Assembly: GCA_937924145.1 (NCBI GenBank)
Contig: CALDTJ010000024.1
Span: 1 to 36,315 of the forward strand
DNA length: 36,315 nt
From: an uncultured Saprospiraceae bacterium
Lineage (GTDB): Bacteria; Bacteroidota; Bacteroidia; Chitinophagales; Saprospiraceae
Direction: 5' to 3'
The first letter of the stretch is position 1, and every line of letters starts with the position of its first letter. A program made the position numbers and the translations under genes. Below, in pieces: positions 15,692-23,821 of the stretch. A model generated the notes under the pieces. It did no database searches and was not told the DNA's origin. It saw only the letters and a list, made by a program, of their open reading frames with translations.

Positions 15692-18523
15692 ATGAAACAC
15701 TTTTTACACCTAAAAAGGAGCAACATCCTTTTAATCTTACTTATTCTTTGTTTTTATAATATCCCTTCTATTACAGCACAAACTGACCCGACCAAACCCA
15801 ATATTTTATTAATCGTTGCTGATGATTTAGGCGTAGATGCCTCAAATGGTTATCAAACCAGTGCTATGTTACCTAATACGCCTCATCTTGATTCTTTAAG
15901 AGGTGCAGGCGTCACGTTCATGAATGTTTGGGCTGCTCCCAAATGTACCCCAACTAGAGCGACTATTATGAGTGGTAAATATGGTGTCAAAACGGGCGTT
16001 ACCAATACGCCAGGTAATCTTGATGCTAGCCATACCTCCATCTTTAGTGCTTTGTCTACCCAAACTAGTAATGCCTATTCAGATGCAGTTATTGGTAAAT
16101 GGCACCTTTCTCAACCCGTGGATTACAACCATCCATCACAATTAGGTATCGACTATTATGCAGGGGCTTTTAGTTCGCAAGTCGAAGATTATTCTGATTG
16201 GGAAAAAGTACATAATGATGGAACTACCAGCATGGAAACCACCTACGCCACTACCGACATTACAGATGAGGCAATCAATTGGGTAAATGCTCAGAATCAA
16301 CCTTGTTTTTTGTGGTTAGCGCACATGGCTCCTCATGGTCCATTTCATGCCCCTCCAGCAGCCCTATTAGATCCTTCTACTCAAACTAATACGGTTCAAG
16401 AACAATATATGGCGATGATTGAGGCGATGGATTATGAAATTGGTAGATTACTGGATAATGTGTCAAGTGCTGTTTTAGCCAATACGGTTATTATTTTTAT
16501 AGGGGATAATGGAACACCTAATAGAATGCTCCAAAACTACCCTAATGGACATGGAAAATCTTCTGTTTACCAAGGTGGTGCACATGTACCATTGTTTATT
16601 TCGGGAGCAGGAGTGAGTAGGCAAAATGAACAAGAAAATGCATTGGTTCATTCTACAGATTTGTATGCTACTATTCTAGAACTTACTGGTGGAGACTTGG
16701 GAGGTGGTGTTAATAATAGTCTTAGTTTCAAGCATTTATTGTCTGGTACGAGTGGTGCAAAAAGAACTCATAACTATACAGAATTAGGGGATGATTGGGC
16801 GATTAGAGATGAACAGTATAAACTAATTGAATTTGCAGACGGCACGCAAGAATTTTATGATTTACTAGCAGACCCTTTTGAAACGAGTGATTTGATAAAC
16901 ACGCTTACAACCGAGCAATCAAATATCAAAATTTCACTTGAAACAGAGGCCGCTACGATCAGAAGTAGTTGGTCTTGTCAAGATTTAATTCAGAATGGAG
17001 ATGAAACAGGAATTGATTGTGGAGGTAGTTCTTGTGAAGGGTGTGATGGTTCGTCTGCTCCAGCTTACTGCACAGGAGATATGAGGGTGATTGACACTGA
17101 AATAACGGAAGATATTTCTATTTATGTTAAAGAATACATAACTTCTGACCAAGCCTTAAGTACTGATAATGCTATTTTTCAAGCAGGAGACAGTGTTGTA
17201 TTAAAGCCTAGGTTTGAATTTTCTGGAACGAGTGGAACACTTGATATTAAGATAGCGACGTGTGAAGATGCTGGGATTGATGATGCCAATTGTCCAAATA
17301 GTAATTCGACTAGTTATACCAATATTGGTTGTTGTGCTACCCCTGCTACTGCTAGTATGTACACTGAAACAGTCAATAATGATATACGATCCATTTCTAC
17401 TAATAATTTCCCAAATCATAATTATTGTTATAATACGGTTAATCAACAACCGAGTCCAGTTAATTACAATTTGGCGATGGATGCTACACCTACGCTAGCT
17501 AATGCTACTACCTCTATTCTTTCTGAGAATAGTAGACCTCAAAGGCATTTTGGTGTTGCGCTCAACGGTGTCATCTTTGCACCTGCACCTGCATCCCCAT
17601 TTATTTTTACAAATACAGCAACGGGTGAGTTCAACTGGGATTGGGTTTTCGAGCCAACCAATAACCAAGGAAGAGGGGCTGATAAGGTAGGTTTAGACTG
17701 TGCCTCGGCTCATACTGGTGGACAAGGTTATCACTATCATGGTAATCCCTTCCAATATGTTGAAGGGATTCAAACTGGAATTAGTACAACAAATACACCT
17801 CCTGCTACTCCTATACAAATTGGATGGGCAGGAGACGGATTTCCTATTCTCTATCGTTTTGGACCCGATGAAAATGGAGATATGAAAGAACTAACACCAG
17901 GTTATCAATTAAAATACGGTAATCGTCCAGGTGATGGCATATCTGAACCATGTGGCAGCTATAATGGAAAATATACGAAAGATTATGAGTACATCGCCTC
18001 CGCTGGTGACTTAGATGAGTGTAATGGTGTTGCCAGAACTATCACATTGGCCACTGCACAAGGAAGTGAGACTTTCTCTTATTTTTATGTCGTTACTTCA
18101 GATTTTCCACAAATTCCAAGATGTTTCTCAGGAACGCCTGACGCTGCATTTGATAATTTGACAGAAGGGTTTATCGAAGCCTATTTCAACTTAGGTAATG
18201 AAGAAGACACCCCTATAGTAACTGCCGTCAATCTTGAAAGTAAGAATAATACACCAACAACAATCGATTTGGATATGCAAGTAATGCCAAACCCTACAGA
18301 TAATGAAGTATTGGTATCTTTTAATGGCCTAAAAGGAAAAGCATATCAGATAGATATTTTCAACTATCAGGGACAAAAAATCCAACAACCATTGGTTAAA
18401 AAAATCAATGCTGATGAACGCATCACTACTACTCTTTTCTTAAATGATTATCCGTCTGGAATCTATATTTTAAGTTTAAATATTGAAGGCGTGATTAGTA
18501 CTCAGAAAATTATTAAAGAATAG
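15692..18523 (+). CDS. Secreted sulfatase fused to coathanger-like, YHYH and T9SS sorting domains
   Basis: 943 residues. A signal peptide covers about 1-30 (ending SITAQ). The sulfatase domain (about 36-420) has the metal-binding D44/D45 in LLIVADDLG and the formylglycine motif C-x-P-x-R as CTPTR with C85, so it should be active once that cysteine is oxidised by a maturase not present here. IGKWHLS, HMAPHGPFH and IGDNGTP are further family marks. A short Cys-rich segment (CQDLIQNGDETGIDCGG, about 429-451) follows, then about 458-525 resembling the 3-coathanger stack domain of Bacteroidota, then a YHYH domain (about 530-835, motif at 680-683). The last 80 residues (from VMPNPTDNEVLVSF) are a type A T9SS sorting domain, predicting surface attachment or release. 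The substrate, presumably a sulfated glycan, is unknown. Confidence 0.9.
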   Translation: MKHFLHLKRSNILLILLILCFYNIPSITAQTDPTKPNILLIVADDLGVDASNGYQTSAMLPNTPHLDSLRGAGVTFMNVWAAPKCTPTRATIMSGKYGVKTGVTNTPGNLDASHTSIFSALSTQTSNAYSDAVIGKWHLSQPVDYNHPSQLGIDYYAGAFSSQVEDYSDWEKVHNDGTTSMETTYATTDITDEAINWVNAQNQPCFLWLAHMAPHGPFHAPPAALLDPSTQTNTVQEQYMAMIEAMDYEIGRLLDNVSSAVLANTVIIFIGDNGTPNRMLQNYPNGHGKSSVYQGGAHVPLFISGAGVSRQNEQENALVHSTDLYATILELTGGDLGGGVNNSLSFKHLLSGTSGAKRTHNYTELGDDWAIRDEQYKLIEFADGTQEFYDLLADPFETSDLINTLTTEQSNIKISLETEAATIRSSWSCQDLIQNGDETGIDCGGSSCEGCDGSSAPAYCTGDMRVIDTEITEDISIYVKEYITSDQALSTDNAIFQAGDSVVLKPRFEFSGTSGTLDIKIATCEDAGIDDANCPNSNSTSYTNIGCCATPATASMYTETVNNDIRSISTNNFPNHNYCYNTVNQQPSPVNYNLAMDATPTLANATTSILSENSRPQRHFGVALNGVIFAPAPASPFIFTNTATGEFNWDWVFEPTNNQGRGADKVGLDCASAHTGGQGYHYHGNPFQYVEGIQTGISTTNTPPATPIQIGWAGDGFPILYRFGPDENGDMKELTPGYQLKYGNRPGDGISEPCGSYNGKYTKDYEYIASAGDLDECNGVARTITLATAQGSETFSYFYVVTSDFPQIPRCFSGTPDAAFDNLTEGFIEAYFNLGNEEDTPIVTAVNLESKNNTPTTIDLDMQVMPNPTDNEVLVSFNGLKGKAYQIDIFNYQGQKIQQPLVKKINADERITTTLFLNDYPSGIYILSLNIEGVISTQKIIKE

Positions 18524-18556
18524 TTTTGCAAATGAGCAAACGTCAAAATCTAGATT

Positions 18557-18610
18557 CGTAAATTTATCTATTCGTGGGGCAAAATATCCCCACGAATAGA
18601 TAAATTTACG
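18557..18610. terminator. Perfect 23-bp hairpin after sulfatase 1
   Basis: Arms 18557-18579 and 18588-18610 are perfectly complementary over 23 bases, starting CGTAAATTTATC and ending in GGGG next to an 8-base loop. There is no T-run, so it may stop transcription only partly or protect the 3' end of the mRNA. It separates sulfatase 1 from the next gene. Confidence 0.65.
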
Positions 18611-18661
18611 GATTTAGGTGTTGACAACATATTAGACTTAATTCTTAAATACAACATATCT

Positions 18662-19117
18662 ATGTCCTATCTATTTCTATTAGCCTTTCTAAATTTTCTT
18701 AGCCCACCACATGATATTGCGATGGCTGTATTTGCAGTGACTTTAGAAGAAAATACGCTACGATTGCAAGTCCAACTAGATCGAGGAGATATTGAAAAAG
18801 CGGTAAATCTCCCTACCGAAAATGATAATTCAACTAAGGTTATTCAAGAATACGTGATGAATCATGCTATTTGGATTATCAATAACGAACCCACCGAATT
18901 CAATTTTATTACCATTAGAAAAGATGACGAATTCTATTATTTAGAGGCGGAACCTATAAATTTCACAACTCCTTTTAATACGATTGATATACATAATACT
19001 TGCTTGATTGAAGAAGTAGATAAGCACTCTAACGTCATTTATATCAAACAAAAAGATAAAAAAGTTCGAGGTTTTAGAATGAATAAAAAACGAGTAGATA
19101 TTTCAGTCGCTTTATAA
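18662..19117 (+). CDS. Small secreted or membrane-anchored protein, DUF6702-like
   Basis: This is a 151-residue protein with a short hydrophobic N-terminus (SYLFLLAFLNFLS) that may be a signal peptide or anchor. The mature part begins with HDIAMAVFAVTLEENTLRLQ and looks mostly beta-stranded; a central helical stretch (VIQEYVMNHAIWIINNEPTE) precedes strands ending in RVDISVAL. The pattern of an H near the start, a D-I-E motif and a Y-L-E-A strand resembles the DUF6702 family of Bacteroidota periplasmic proteins, but this is from memory and tentative. It lies 47 bases before sulfatase 2 on the same strand, so the two are likely co-transcribed. Function unknown. Confidence 0.7.
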   Translation: MSYLFLLAFLNFLSPPHDIAMAVFAVTLEENTLRLQVQLDRGDIEKAVNLPTENDNSTKVIQEYVMNHAIWIINNEPTEFNFITIRKDDEFYYLEAEPINFTTPFNTIDIHNTCLIEEVDKHSNVIYIKQKDKKVRGFRMNKKRVDISVAL

Positions 19118-19164
19118 ATAACTTCCAACTATATCATTGAACCTTTTTTATCAAAAAAATAAAT

Positions 19165-21786
19165 ATGACCAACTCAATACCCCGTTTACTTTTAATATTT
19201 CTACTAATTTCCATTGGATTTATTACTACAAACGCTCAAACCAATCCGAATCAACCCAATATTTTACTAATCATAGGAGATGATATCGGAGTGGATGCTG
19301 CCAATGGTTATCAAAATAGTGCAGTCTTACCCAATACGCCAAATTTAGATGCCTTACGTGCATCAGGTTTAACCTTTATGAATGCTTGGGCTGCTCCAAA
19401 ATGTACCCCAACTCGAGCCAATATTATAACTGGTAAATATGGCGTCAAAACAGGAGTTGTAGATGTACCAGGGAATTTGGCAACTACTCATACCTCTATT
19501 TTTACAGAATTAGCAAGTAGTACAAATAGTGCTTATACCAATGCCTTGATTGGAAAATGGCATCTATCTGGCCCTTCTACCGATTACACACTCCCAGGTC
19601 AACATGGAATAACTCATTACGAAGGAAGTTTCAAAGGAGCGGTTTCAGATTATTATAATTGGCAAAAAGTCAGCAACGAAACTGTCTCGATGGAAACCAC
19701 CTATGCAACGACTTATTTTACAGATAGAGCCATCGACTGGATTGGTAGTCAAAATCAACCATGGTTTTTATGGTTAGCGCATAACTCGGCTCATACTCCT
19801 TTTCATGTGCCGCCAAGTGATTTGTATACTAGTACAAATACCGATGATAATCAAGGAAAATATATGGCCATGATTGAGTCGATGGATGCAGAGATAGGTC
19901 GATTACTCGGCAATATTTCTGCCGATGTTTTGGCTAATACAACCATTATTTACATCGGTGATAATGGAACGCCGAATGGAGTATTGCAAAATTACCCCAA
20001 TCGACAAGGAAAAGGGTCGCTTTATCAAGGGGGCGTACATGTACCTATGACCGTTTCAGGCGCAGGCGTCACTAGACAAAATGAAGAAGAGACTGCAATG
20101 GTACACGCTACAGATATTTATGCAACTATTTTAGAATTAACGGGCACTGATTTATCTGGTGGTGTTCACAATAGTTTAAGTTTCAAGCATCTTTTAGATA
20201 ATTCAGCTGGTGCAAAACGAACTTATAACTATTCAGAATCAGGTGATGATTGGACTTTAAGAAACACCCAATATAAATTAATTCAACTAGCCGACGGTAC
20301 GCAAGAGTTTTATGATTTATTAGCAGACCCTTTAGAAGAAAATAACCTCATTAATAATCTGACGGCAGATCAAACAATGATTAAAACGGAGTTAGAAATG
20401 GAAGGCGCACAAACTAGATCAGGTTGGTCTTGCAATGATTTTATTTTGAATGGTGATGAGGCAACGGTAGATGACTGTATGTCTTCAGTGACTCCTTCCG
20501 AATGTGAAAACGATAACTCTACAAGCTACACCAATATTGGTTGTTGTAGTATTCAAGAACACCCAAATGCTTACTTTGAGACCGTAGAAGGGGACACGCG
20601 AACCATTTATTCTAATAATTATCCAAATCATGATTTTTGTTTTAATAATAGAATTCCTGAACCTGTATATGGCATCTATGAACTAGATGCTGTGCCACAA
20701 AAAGCGGCAACTATTACTGAGGTAGTTAGAGATAATGGTCGTCCAAGAATGCACTTTGGCATTGCAACGAATGGTGTAGCATTTGCACCTGCGCCTGCAA
20801 TGCCTTTCATCTTCGAAAATCCAAATACGGGTGAATTTAACTGGGATTGGGTATTTGAACCGACCAATAATCAAGGAGAGGGGCAAGATAAAGTTGCACT
20901 AGATTGTGCCTCTGCCCATACGAGTGCTAGCGGGTATCACTACCACGGCAATATGTTTGAATACGTAGAAACCGTTCAGCCTGGTATCTCTTCGGCTACT
21001 GATTCGCCTTCACCGCTGCATATTGGTTGGGCAGCAGATGGTTTTCCGATTTTGTATCGGTTTGGCCCTGATGGGTCAGGAGGTTTGTCTCTATTACAAC
21101 CTAGTTATCAACTCAAAGCAGGAGATAGACCTGGAGATGGCATTACAGAACCATGTGGGCCTTATAATGGAAAATATACGAAAGACTATGAATACAATGC
21201 GGATATTGGAGACTTAGATGAATGCAACGGAATAGATAGAAGTGTGACCATTTCTACAGCTAATGGTGAAGAAACCTTTCCTTATTTTTATGTCATCACC
21301 GATTCTTTTCCACAAGTACCAAGATGTGTGGTTGGTACGCCTGCTGCAGTATTCGTTGATGGAAATCAAAATTTAACGGTTATCGACAATGATAACGATG
21401 GTTATATTGCAGCAATTGATTGTGATGATAATAATGCAGCTATTTTCCCCAATGCTGCTGATATTCCTAATAATGGGATAGATGAAGATTGTGATGGAGC
21501 GGATGCAATTATCTCAAATGTTGAGGACTTGGCTCATTTTGGATTAACTATTTATCCAAACCCTGCTACGGATTTATTAGTATTAGATTTTAAGAAAGAC
21601 CTTAAAACAGACTTAACTATCAGCTTATTTGACAATAGTGGTCAACTAATTCTAAAGAAAGCAATACAAAAAGGAGCTACGGTCCATTCTATTGATGTAA
21701 CTGCTCTTGCTAAGGGAGCTTACCTTTTACAATTGAATGATGGTGTTTCAATTGGTCGACAGAAGGTGGTTATTATGCAGCCGTAG
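19165..21786 (+). CDS. Secreted sulfatase fused to YHYH, MopE-like and T9SS sorting domains
   Basis: A paralogue of the gene at 15692, 873 residues. The signal peptide is about 1-25 (ending TTNAQ). The sulfatase domain (about 30-415) keeps D39/D40 in LLIIGDDIG and the formylglycine motif CTPTR with C80, plus IGKWHLSG and IGDNGTP. The coathanger-like insert of its neighbour is absent. The YHYH domain (about 445-735, motif at 591-594) is strongly similar to that of the first protein. It is followed by a MopE-type metal-binding repeat (about 739-775: DNDNDGYIAAIDCDDNNAAI, then NGIDEDCDG), likely to bind calcium or copper. The final 80 residues are a T9SS sorting domain (YPNPATDLLVLDF). It is probably exported and surface-displayed on a sulfated substrate. 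Confidence 0.9.
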   Translation: MTNSIPRLLLIFLLISIGFITTNAQTNPNQPNILLIIGDDIGVDAANGYQNSAVLPNTPNLDALRASGLTFMNAWAAPKCTPTRANIITGKYGVKTGVVDVPGNLATTHTSIFTELASSTNSAYTNALIGKWHLSGPSTDYTLPGQHGITHYEGSFKGAVSDYYNWQKVSNETVSMETTYATTYFTDRAIDWIGSQNQPWFLWLAHNSAHTPFHVPPSDLYTSTNTDDNQGKYMAMIESMDAEIGRLLGNISADVLANTTIIYIGDNGTPNGVLQNYPNRQGKGSLYQGGVHVPMTVSGAGVTRQNEEETAMVHATDIYATILELTGTDLSGGVHNSLSFKHLLDNSAGAKRTYNYSESGDDWTLRNTQYKLIQLADGTQEFYDLLADPLEENNLINNLTADQTMIKTELEMEGAQTRSGWSCNDFILNGDEATVDDCMSSVTPSECENDNSTSYTNIGCCSIQEHPNAYFETVEGDTRTIYSNNYPNHDFCFNNRIPEPVYGIYELDAVPQKAATITEVVRDNGRPRMHFGIATNGVAFAPAPAMPFIFENPNTGEFNWDWVFEPTNNQGEGQDKVALDCASAHTSASGYHYHGNMFEYVETVQPGISSATDSPSPLHIGWAADGFPILYRFGPDGSGGLSLLQPSYQLKAGDRPGDGITEPCGPYNGKYTKDYEYNADIGDLDECNGIDRSVTISTANGEETFPYFYVITDSFPQVPRCVVGTPAAVFVDGNQNLTVIDNDNDGYIAAIDCDDNNAAIFPNAADIPNNGIDEDCDGADAIISNVEDLAHFGLTIYPNPATDLLVLDFKKDLKTDLTISLFDNSGQLILKKAIQKGATVHSIDVTALAKGAYLLQLNDGVSIGRQKVVIMQP

Positions 21787-21808
21787 ATTTAGGCAGAGAC
21801 AATAGGAC

Positions 21809-21858
21809 AATAAAAAAGGTGATTGCTCCAACTAACTGGAATAATCACCTTTTTTATT
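21809..21858. terminator. Bidirectional terminator between sulfatase 2 and XRE gene
   Basis: AATAAAAAAGGTGATT (21809-21824) pairs with AATCACCTTTTTTATT (21843-21858), with further pairing of TCCA and TGGA inside. It provides a T-run on both strands and lies between convergent genes. Confidence 0.85.
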
Positions 21859-21879
21859 GCTATGTTTAGAGAAGTACCT

Positions 21880-22395
21880 TTACTTCATTCTAGTTTTGAC
21901 GAATTCTAATAATTCTGTGTGTGCCTTCATCAACATCTCTCCCGCATCGCTTAACTGATTAAAATTAGAAACGACACATTGTAGACCTTTTGGCACCCCT
22001 TCCATAGATTTTAATTTAAAGTCATGACATACTTGCACACTTTCCATCACTTTCTTCAACTCAGCAGCATGTTTTTTAAATTTTTCTAAAACTGCTTTAT
22101 CCTCTTCCTTTAATTCATATTGATAATTATTGCGAGCATTGCCCAAAGCTACAGGGCAACGCAAATCGGAGGTCGTCAAATCTATGACGGAGACTTTATA
22201 AAAATTAGATAGATTGAGGAGATTGCAAATTTTAGGTTCTGCAGTCCCTTTTTCATAGGAAGCAATGTTACCTCTGTTCAAATCCAATTTTTTAGCTAAA
22301 TCTTCTTGGCTAATTGATAACTGCTTACGAAGATGGCGGATATTTGACGCCAACTTACTCAATTTCTTTTCTACGGTCAACTTTGACACATCCAT
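21880..22395 (-). CDS. XRE-family transcriptional regulator
   Basis: This is a 171-residue protein with an N-terminal Cro/C1-type helix-turn-helix at about residues 12-67 (IRHLRKQLSISQEDLAKKLD, then LNRGNIASYEKGTAEPKICN). The C-terminal 100 residues are mostly helical and lysine-rich (DKAVLEKFKKHAAELKKVME) and match no domain I recognise. There is no signal peptide, so it is a cytoplasmic DNA-binding protein. It is divergent from the second ECF sigma gene across 635 bases rich in inverted repeats, where it may bind; its targets are not determined by sequence alone. The start ATG at 22395 is the only one in front of the helix-turn-helix. Confidence 0.88.
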   Translation of the reverse strand: MDVSKLTVEKKLSKLASNIRHLRKQLSISQEDLAKKLDLNRGNIASYEKGTAEPKICNLLNLSNFYKVSVIDLTTSDLRCPVALGNARNNYQYELKEEDKAVLEKFKKHAAELKKVMESVQVCHDFKLKSMEGVPKGLQCVVSNFNQLSDAGEMLMKAHTELLEFVKTRMK

Positions 22396-22492
22396 TTTTA
22401 TCGTGAGTTTTTGATGATTCTTTTCTACTAAGTACTTGGATATAATTAAATTTAATTTTTGACTAAGGAGATTTTTGATTTAGACTAGGCAT

Positions 22493-22539
22493 TTTTTTCA
22501 GTAATCCCGATAGCTATCGGGACGCTATTGCTGAAAAAA
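22493..22539. repeat. Compound hairpin around CCCGATAGCTATCGGG
   Basis: The 16-base perfect palindrome at 22506-22521 sits inside an outer stem, TTTTTTCAGTAAT (22493-22505) with ATTGCTGAAAAAA (22527-22539), 13 bp with one wobble. The CCCGATAGCTATCGGG core is, from memory, a frequently repeated palindrome in Bacteroidota genomes. Confidence 0.75.
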
Positions 22540-22616
22540 TAACGACGTATAAATTAAAAAGATCCCGTCATAAAATAAAAGATAATTGTTTCCACGTACT
22601 TATAAAGTCTATAAAC

Positions 22617-22650
22617 GTAAATTTTGTTTACATCACCCAACAAAATTTAC
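22617..22650. repeat. 12-bp dyad, possible operator
   Basis: GTAAATTTTGTT (22617-22628) and AACAAAATTTAC (22639-22650) are exact complements around a 10-base spacer. With no T-run it is more like a repressor site than a terminator; the adjacent XRE protein is a possible ligand by position only. Confidence 0.5.
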
Positions 22651-22758
22651 TTTATTTTATGTATTTGATAACGAAATTTACAAATTAAGTTTTCAAATAT
22701 AAATATAATGTTAAAAAAATTAACAGCATTTGTCAAGTTTTTGTTGAGAATAGTCGAT

Positions 22759-22792
22759 AAAAAACGGCTTATCCGACAATAATAGATAAGCC
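22759..22792 (-). terminator. Orphan terminator-like hairpin on the minus strand
   Basis: On the minus strand GGCTTATC, an 11-base loop and GATAAGCC are followed by GTTTTTT. No gene ends here, so it could end a small RNA or act as an attenuator in the leader of the XRE gene. Confidence 0.4.
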
Positions 22793-22910
22793 TACACCTA
22801 TACAAACGTCTCAACCATAACATTTTAATTATTAATGTACTTTGTTTTTACACTATTGTTGAATTTTTGAACGTTTATACCTCAACAAAGAGAATAAAAC
22901 GTAAAAAATA

Positions 22911-22942
22911 TTTGCAAAATTCATTTTATGGTATTAATTTTG
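22911..22942 (+). promoter_or_regulatory. Consensus Bacteroidota promoter for the second sigma gene
   Basis: TTTG at 22911-22914, exactly 20 bases, then TAATTTTG at 22935-22942: both boxes match TTTG-N19-21-TAnnTTTG perfectly. Predicted start near 22949, with a leader of about 82 bases. Confidence 0.75.
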
Positions 22943-23030
22943 TCAATATAATTTACAAAAAGAGTATTCAACTATAATTTATAGGATTTACTCAACACCC
23001 GATTTTAGAAATATTTAAATCCGACTTATT

Positions 23031-23549
23031 ATGATAACCACCATTCAAAATCATTTAAAGAACGTAAATAATACCTTGAGAGCTTTTTCTTTGAAATTAA
23101 CAGGGGATATGGCAGATGCAGAAGATTTGTATCAAGACACAGCTATTCGTATTATTTCGAACGCAGATAAATTTCAAACAGGCACTAACTTCAAAGCATG
23201 GGCAGTCACCATCATGAGAAATGTGTTTATTAATAATTACAGAAAGAAAACTAGAAGAAGTGTCATCCTAGACCAAACGAGTAATAACTATTACTTAAAT
23301 TCTGGAGATGGTATGGAAAGAAACGACGGCGAAGGAAATATCGCTTATGGGGAGTTAATGAAAATGGTCAATAAATTACCAGACGAATTTAGAGTACCAT
23401 TCTGGTTAGCGCACCAAGGTTATAAATATGATGAAATCGCTGAGCGATTAGAAGTGCCTTTAGGTACTGTAAAAAGTAGAATTTTCTTTGCTCGTAAAAA
23501 ATTGCAGCGTATGTATAAGGTTGCTAATTACGAGATGGAAAGAGCTTAA
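23031..23549 (+). CDS. ECF-type RNA polymerase sigma factor
   Basis: A second sigma-70 factor of the ECF class, 172 residues, with region 2 at about 15-85 (ADAEDLYQDTAIRIISNADK, FKAWAVTIMRNVFINNYRKK) and region 4 at about 108-165 (LPDEFRVPFWLAHQGYKYDE, IAERLEVPLGTVKSRIFFAR). No anti-sigma gene follows: a strong terminator closes the unit 40 bases after the stop. It therefore resembles the stand-alone, growth-controlled ECF factors common in Bacteroidota more than a signal-sensing sigma/anti-sigma pair. The perfect consensus promoter suggests it is transcribed by the main sigma factor. It differs clearly in sequence from the sigma factor at 753. Confidence 0.94.
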   Translation: MITTIQNHLKNVNNTLRAFSLKLTGDMADAEDLYQDTAIRIISNADKFQTGTNFKAWAVTIMRNVFINNYRKKTRRSVILDQTSNNYYLNSGDGMERNDGEGNIAYGELMKMVNKLPDEFRVPFWLAHQGYKYDEIAERLEVPLGTVKSRIFFARKKLQRMYKVANYEMERA

Positions 23550-23589
23550 AATATTTTATTGGCAACTATGTGGCAGTTGCTGATATATT

Positions 23590-23634
23590 AAAGCAGCAGT
23601 AATAAACCTTGTGTTTATTGCTGCTGCTTTTTTT
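23590..23634 (+). terminator. Strong rho-independent terminator
   Basis: AAAGCAGCAGTAATAAAC (23590-23607) pairs with GTTTATTGCTGCTGCTTT (23613-23630), 18 bp with one wobble and a 5-base loop, followed by a T-run to 23634. Confidence 0.92.
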
Positions 23635-23659
23635 ATAAAATGCACCCAAATAGTTTTAG

Positions 23660-23725
23660 TCAACATCTAGCTTAGCAAAAATGCTATTGCTCGTTCAACA
23701 TCTAGCTATGAAAACTATTGTGCTC
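23660..23725. repeat. Two imperfect tandem copies of a 35-base unit
   Basis: TCAACATCTAGCT begins copies at 23660 and 23695; the rest of each unit (AAAATGCTATTGCTC against AAAACTATTGTGCTC) is diverged but recognisable. It lies between the convergent sigma and TonB-receptor genes. No function is evident. Confidence 0.6.
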
Positions 23726-23821
23726 TATGTGTTTTCACTATGTGACTACTGTGGTAAAAATAGCGTCTAGTTTTGAACCTTAGTATATAGAAGACCATAA
23801 TTCATAGCTCGTAGGGTGACG

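Larger units (their letters stand above)
22396..23030. other. 635-base AT-rich divergent intergenic region
   Basis: No convincing coding frame. It contains the compound hairpin at 22493-22539, an operator-like dyad at 22617-22650, a minus-strand hairpin with oligo-T at 22759-22792 and the sigma-gene promoter at 22911-22942. A minus-strand TATATTTG (22694-22701) could serve the XRE gene but lacks a clear -33 box and would give a leader of about 290 bases. Confidence 0.6.

Noticed and set aside
17201-17885. Several short open frames inside sulfatase 1 on both strands
   Set aside because: All lie in other frames of a long gene with clear domains and have no motifs of their own.
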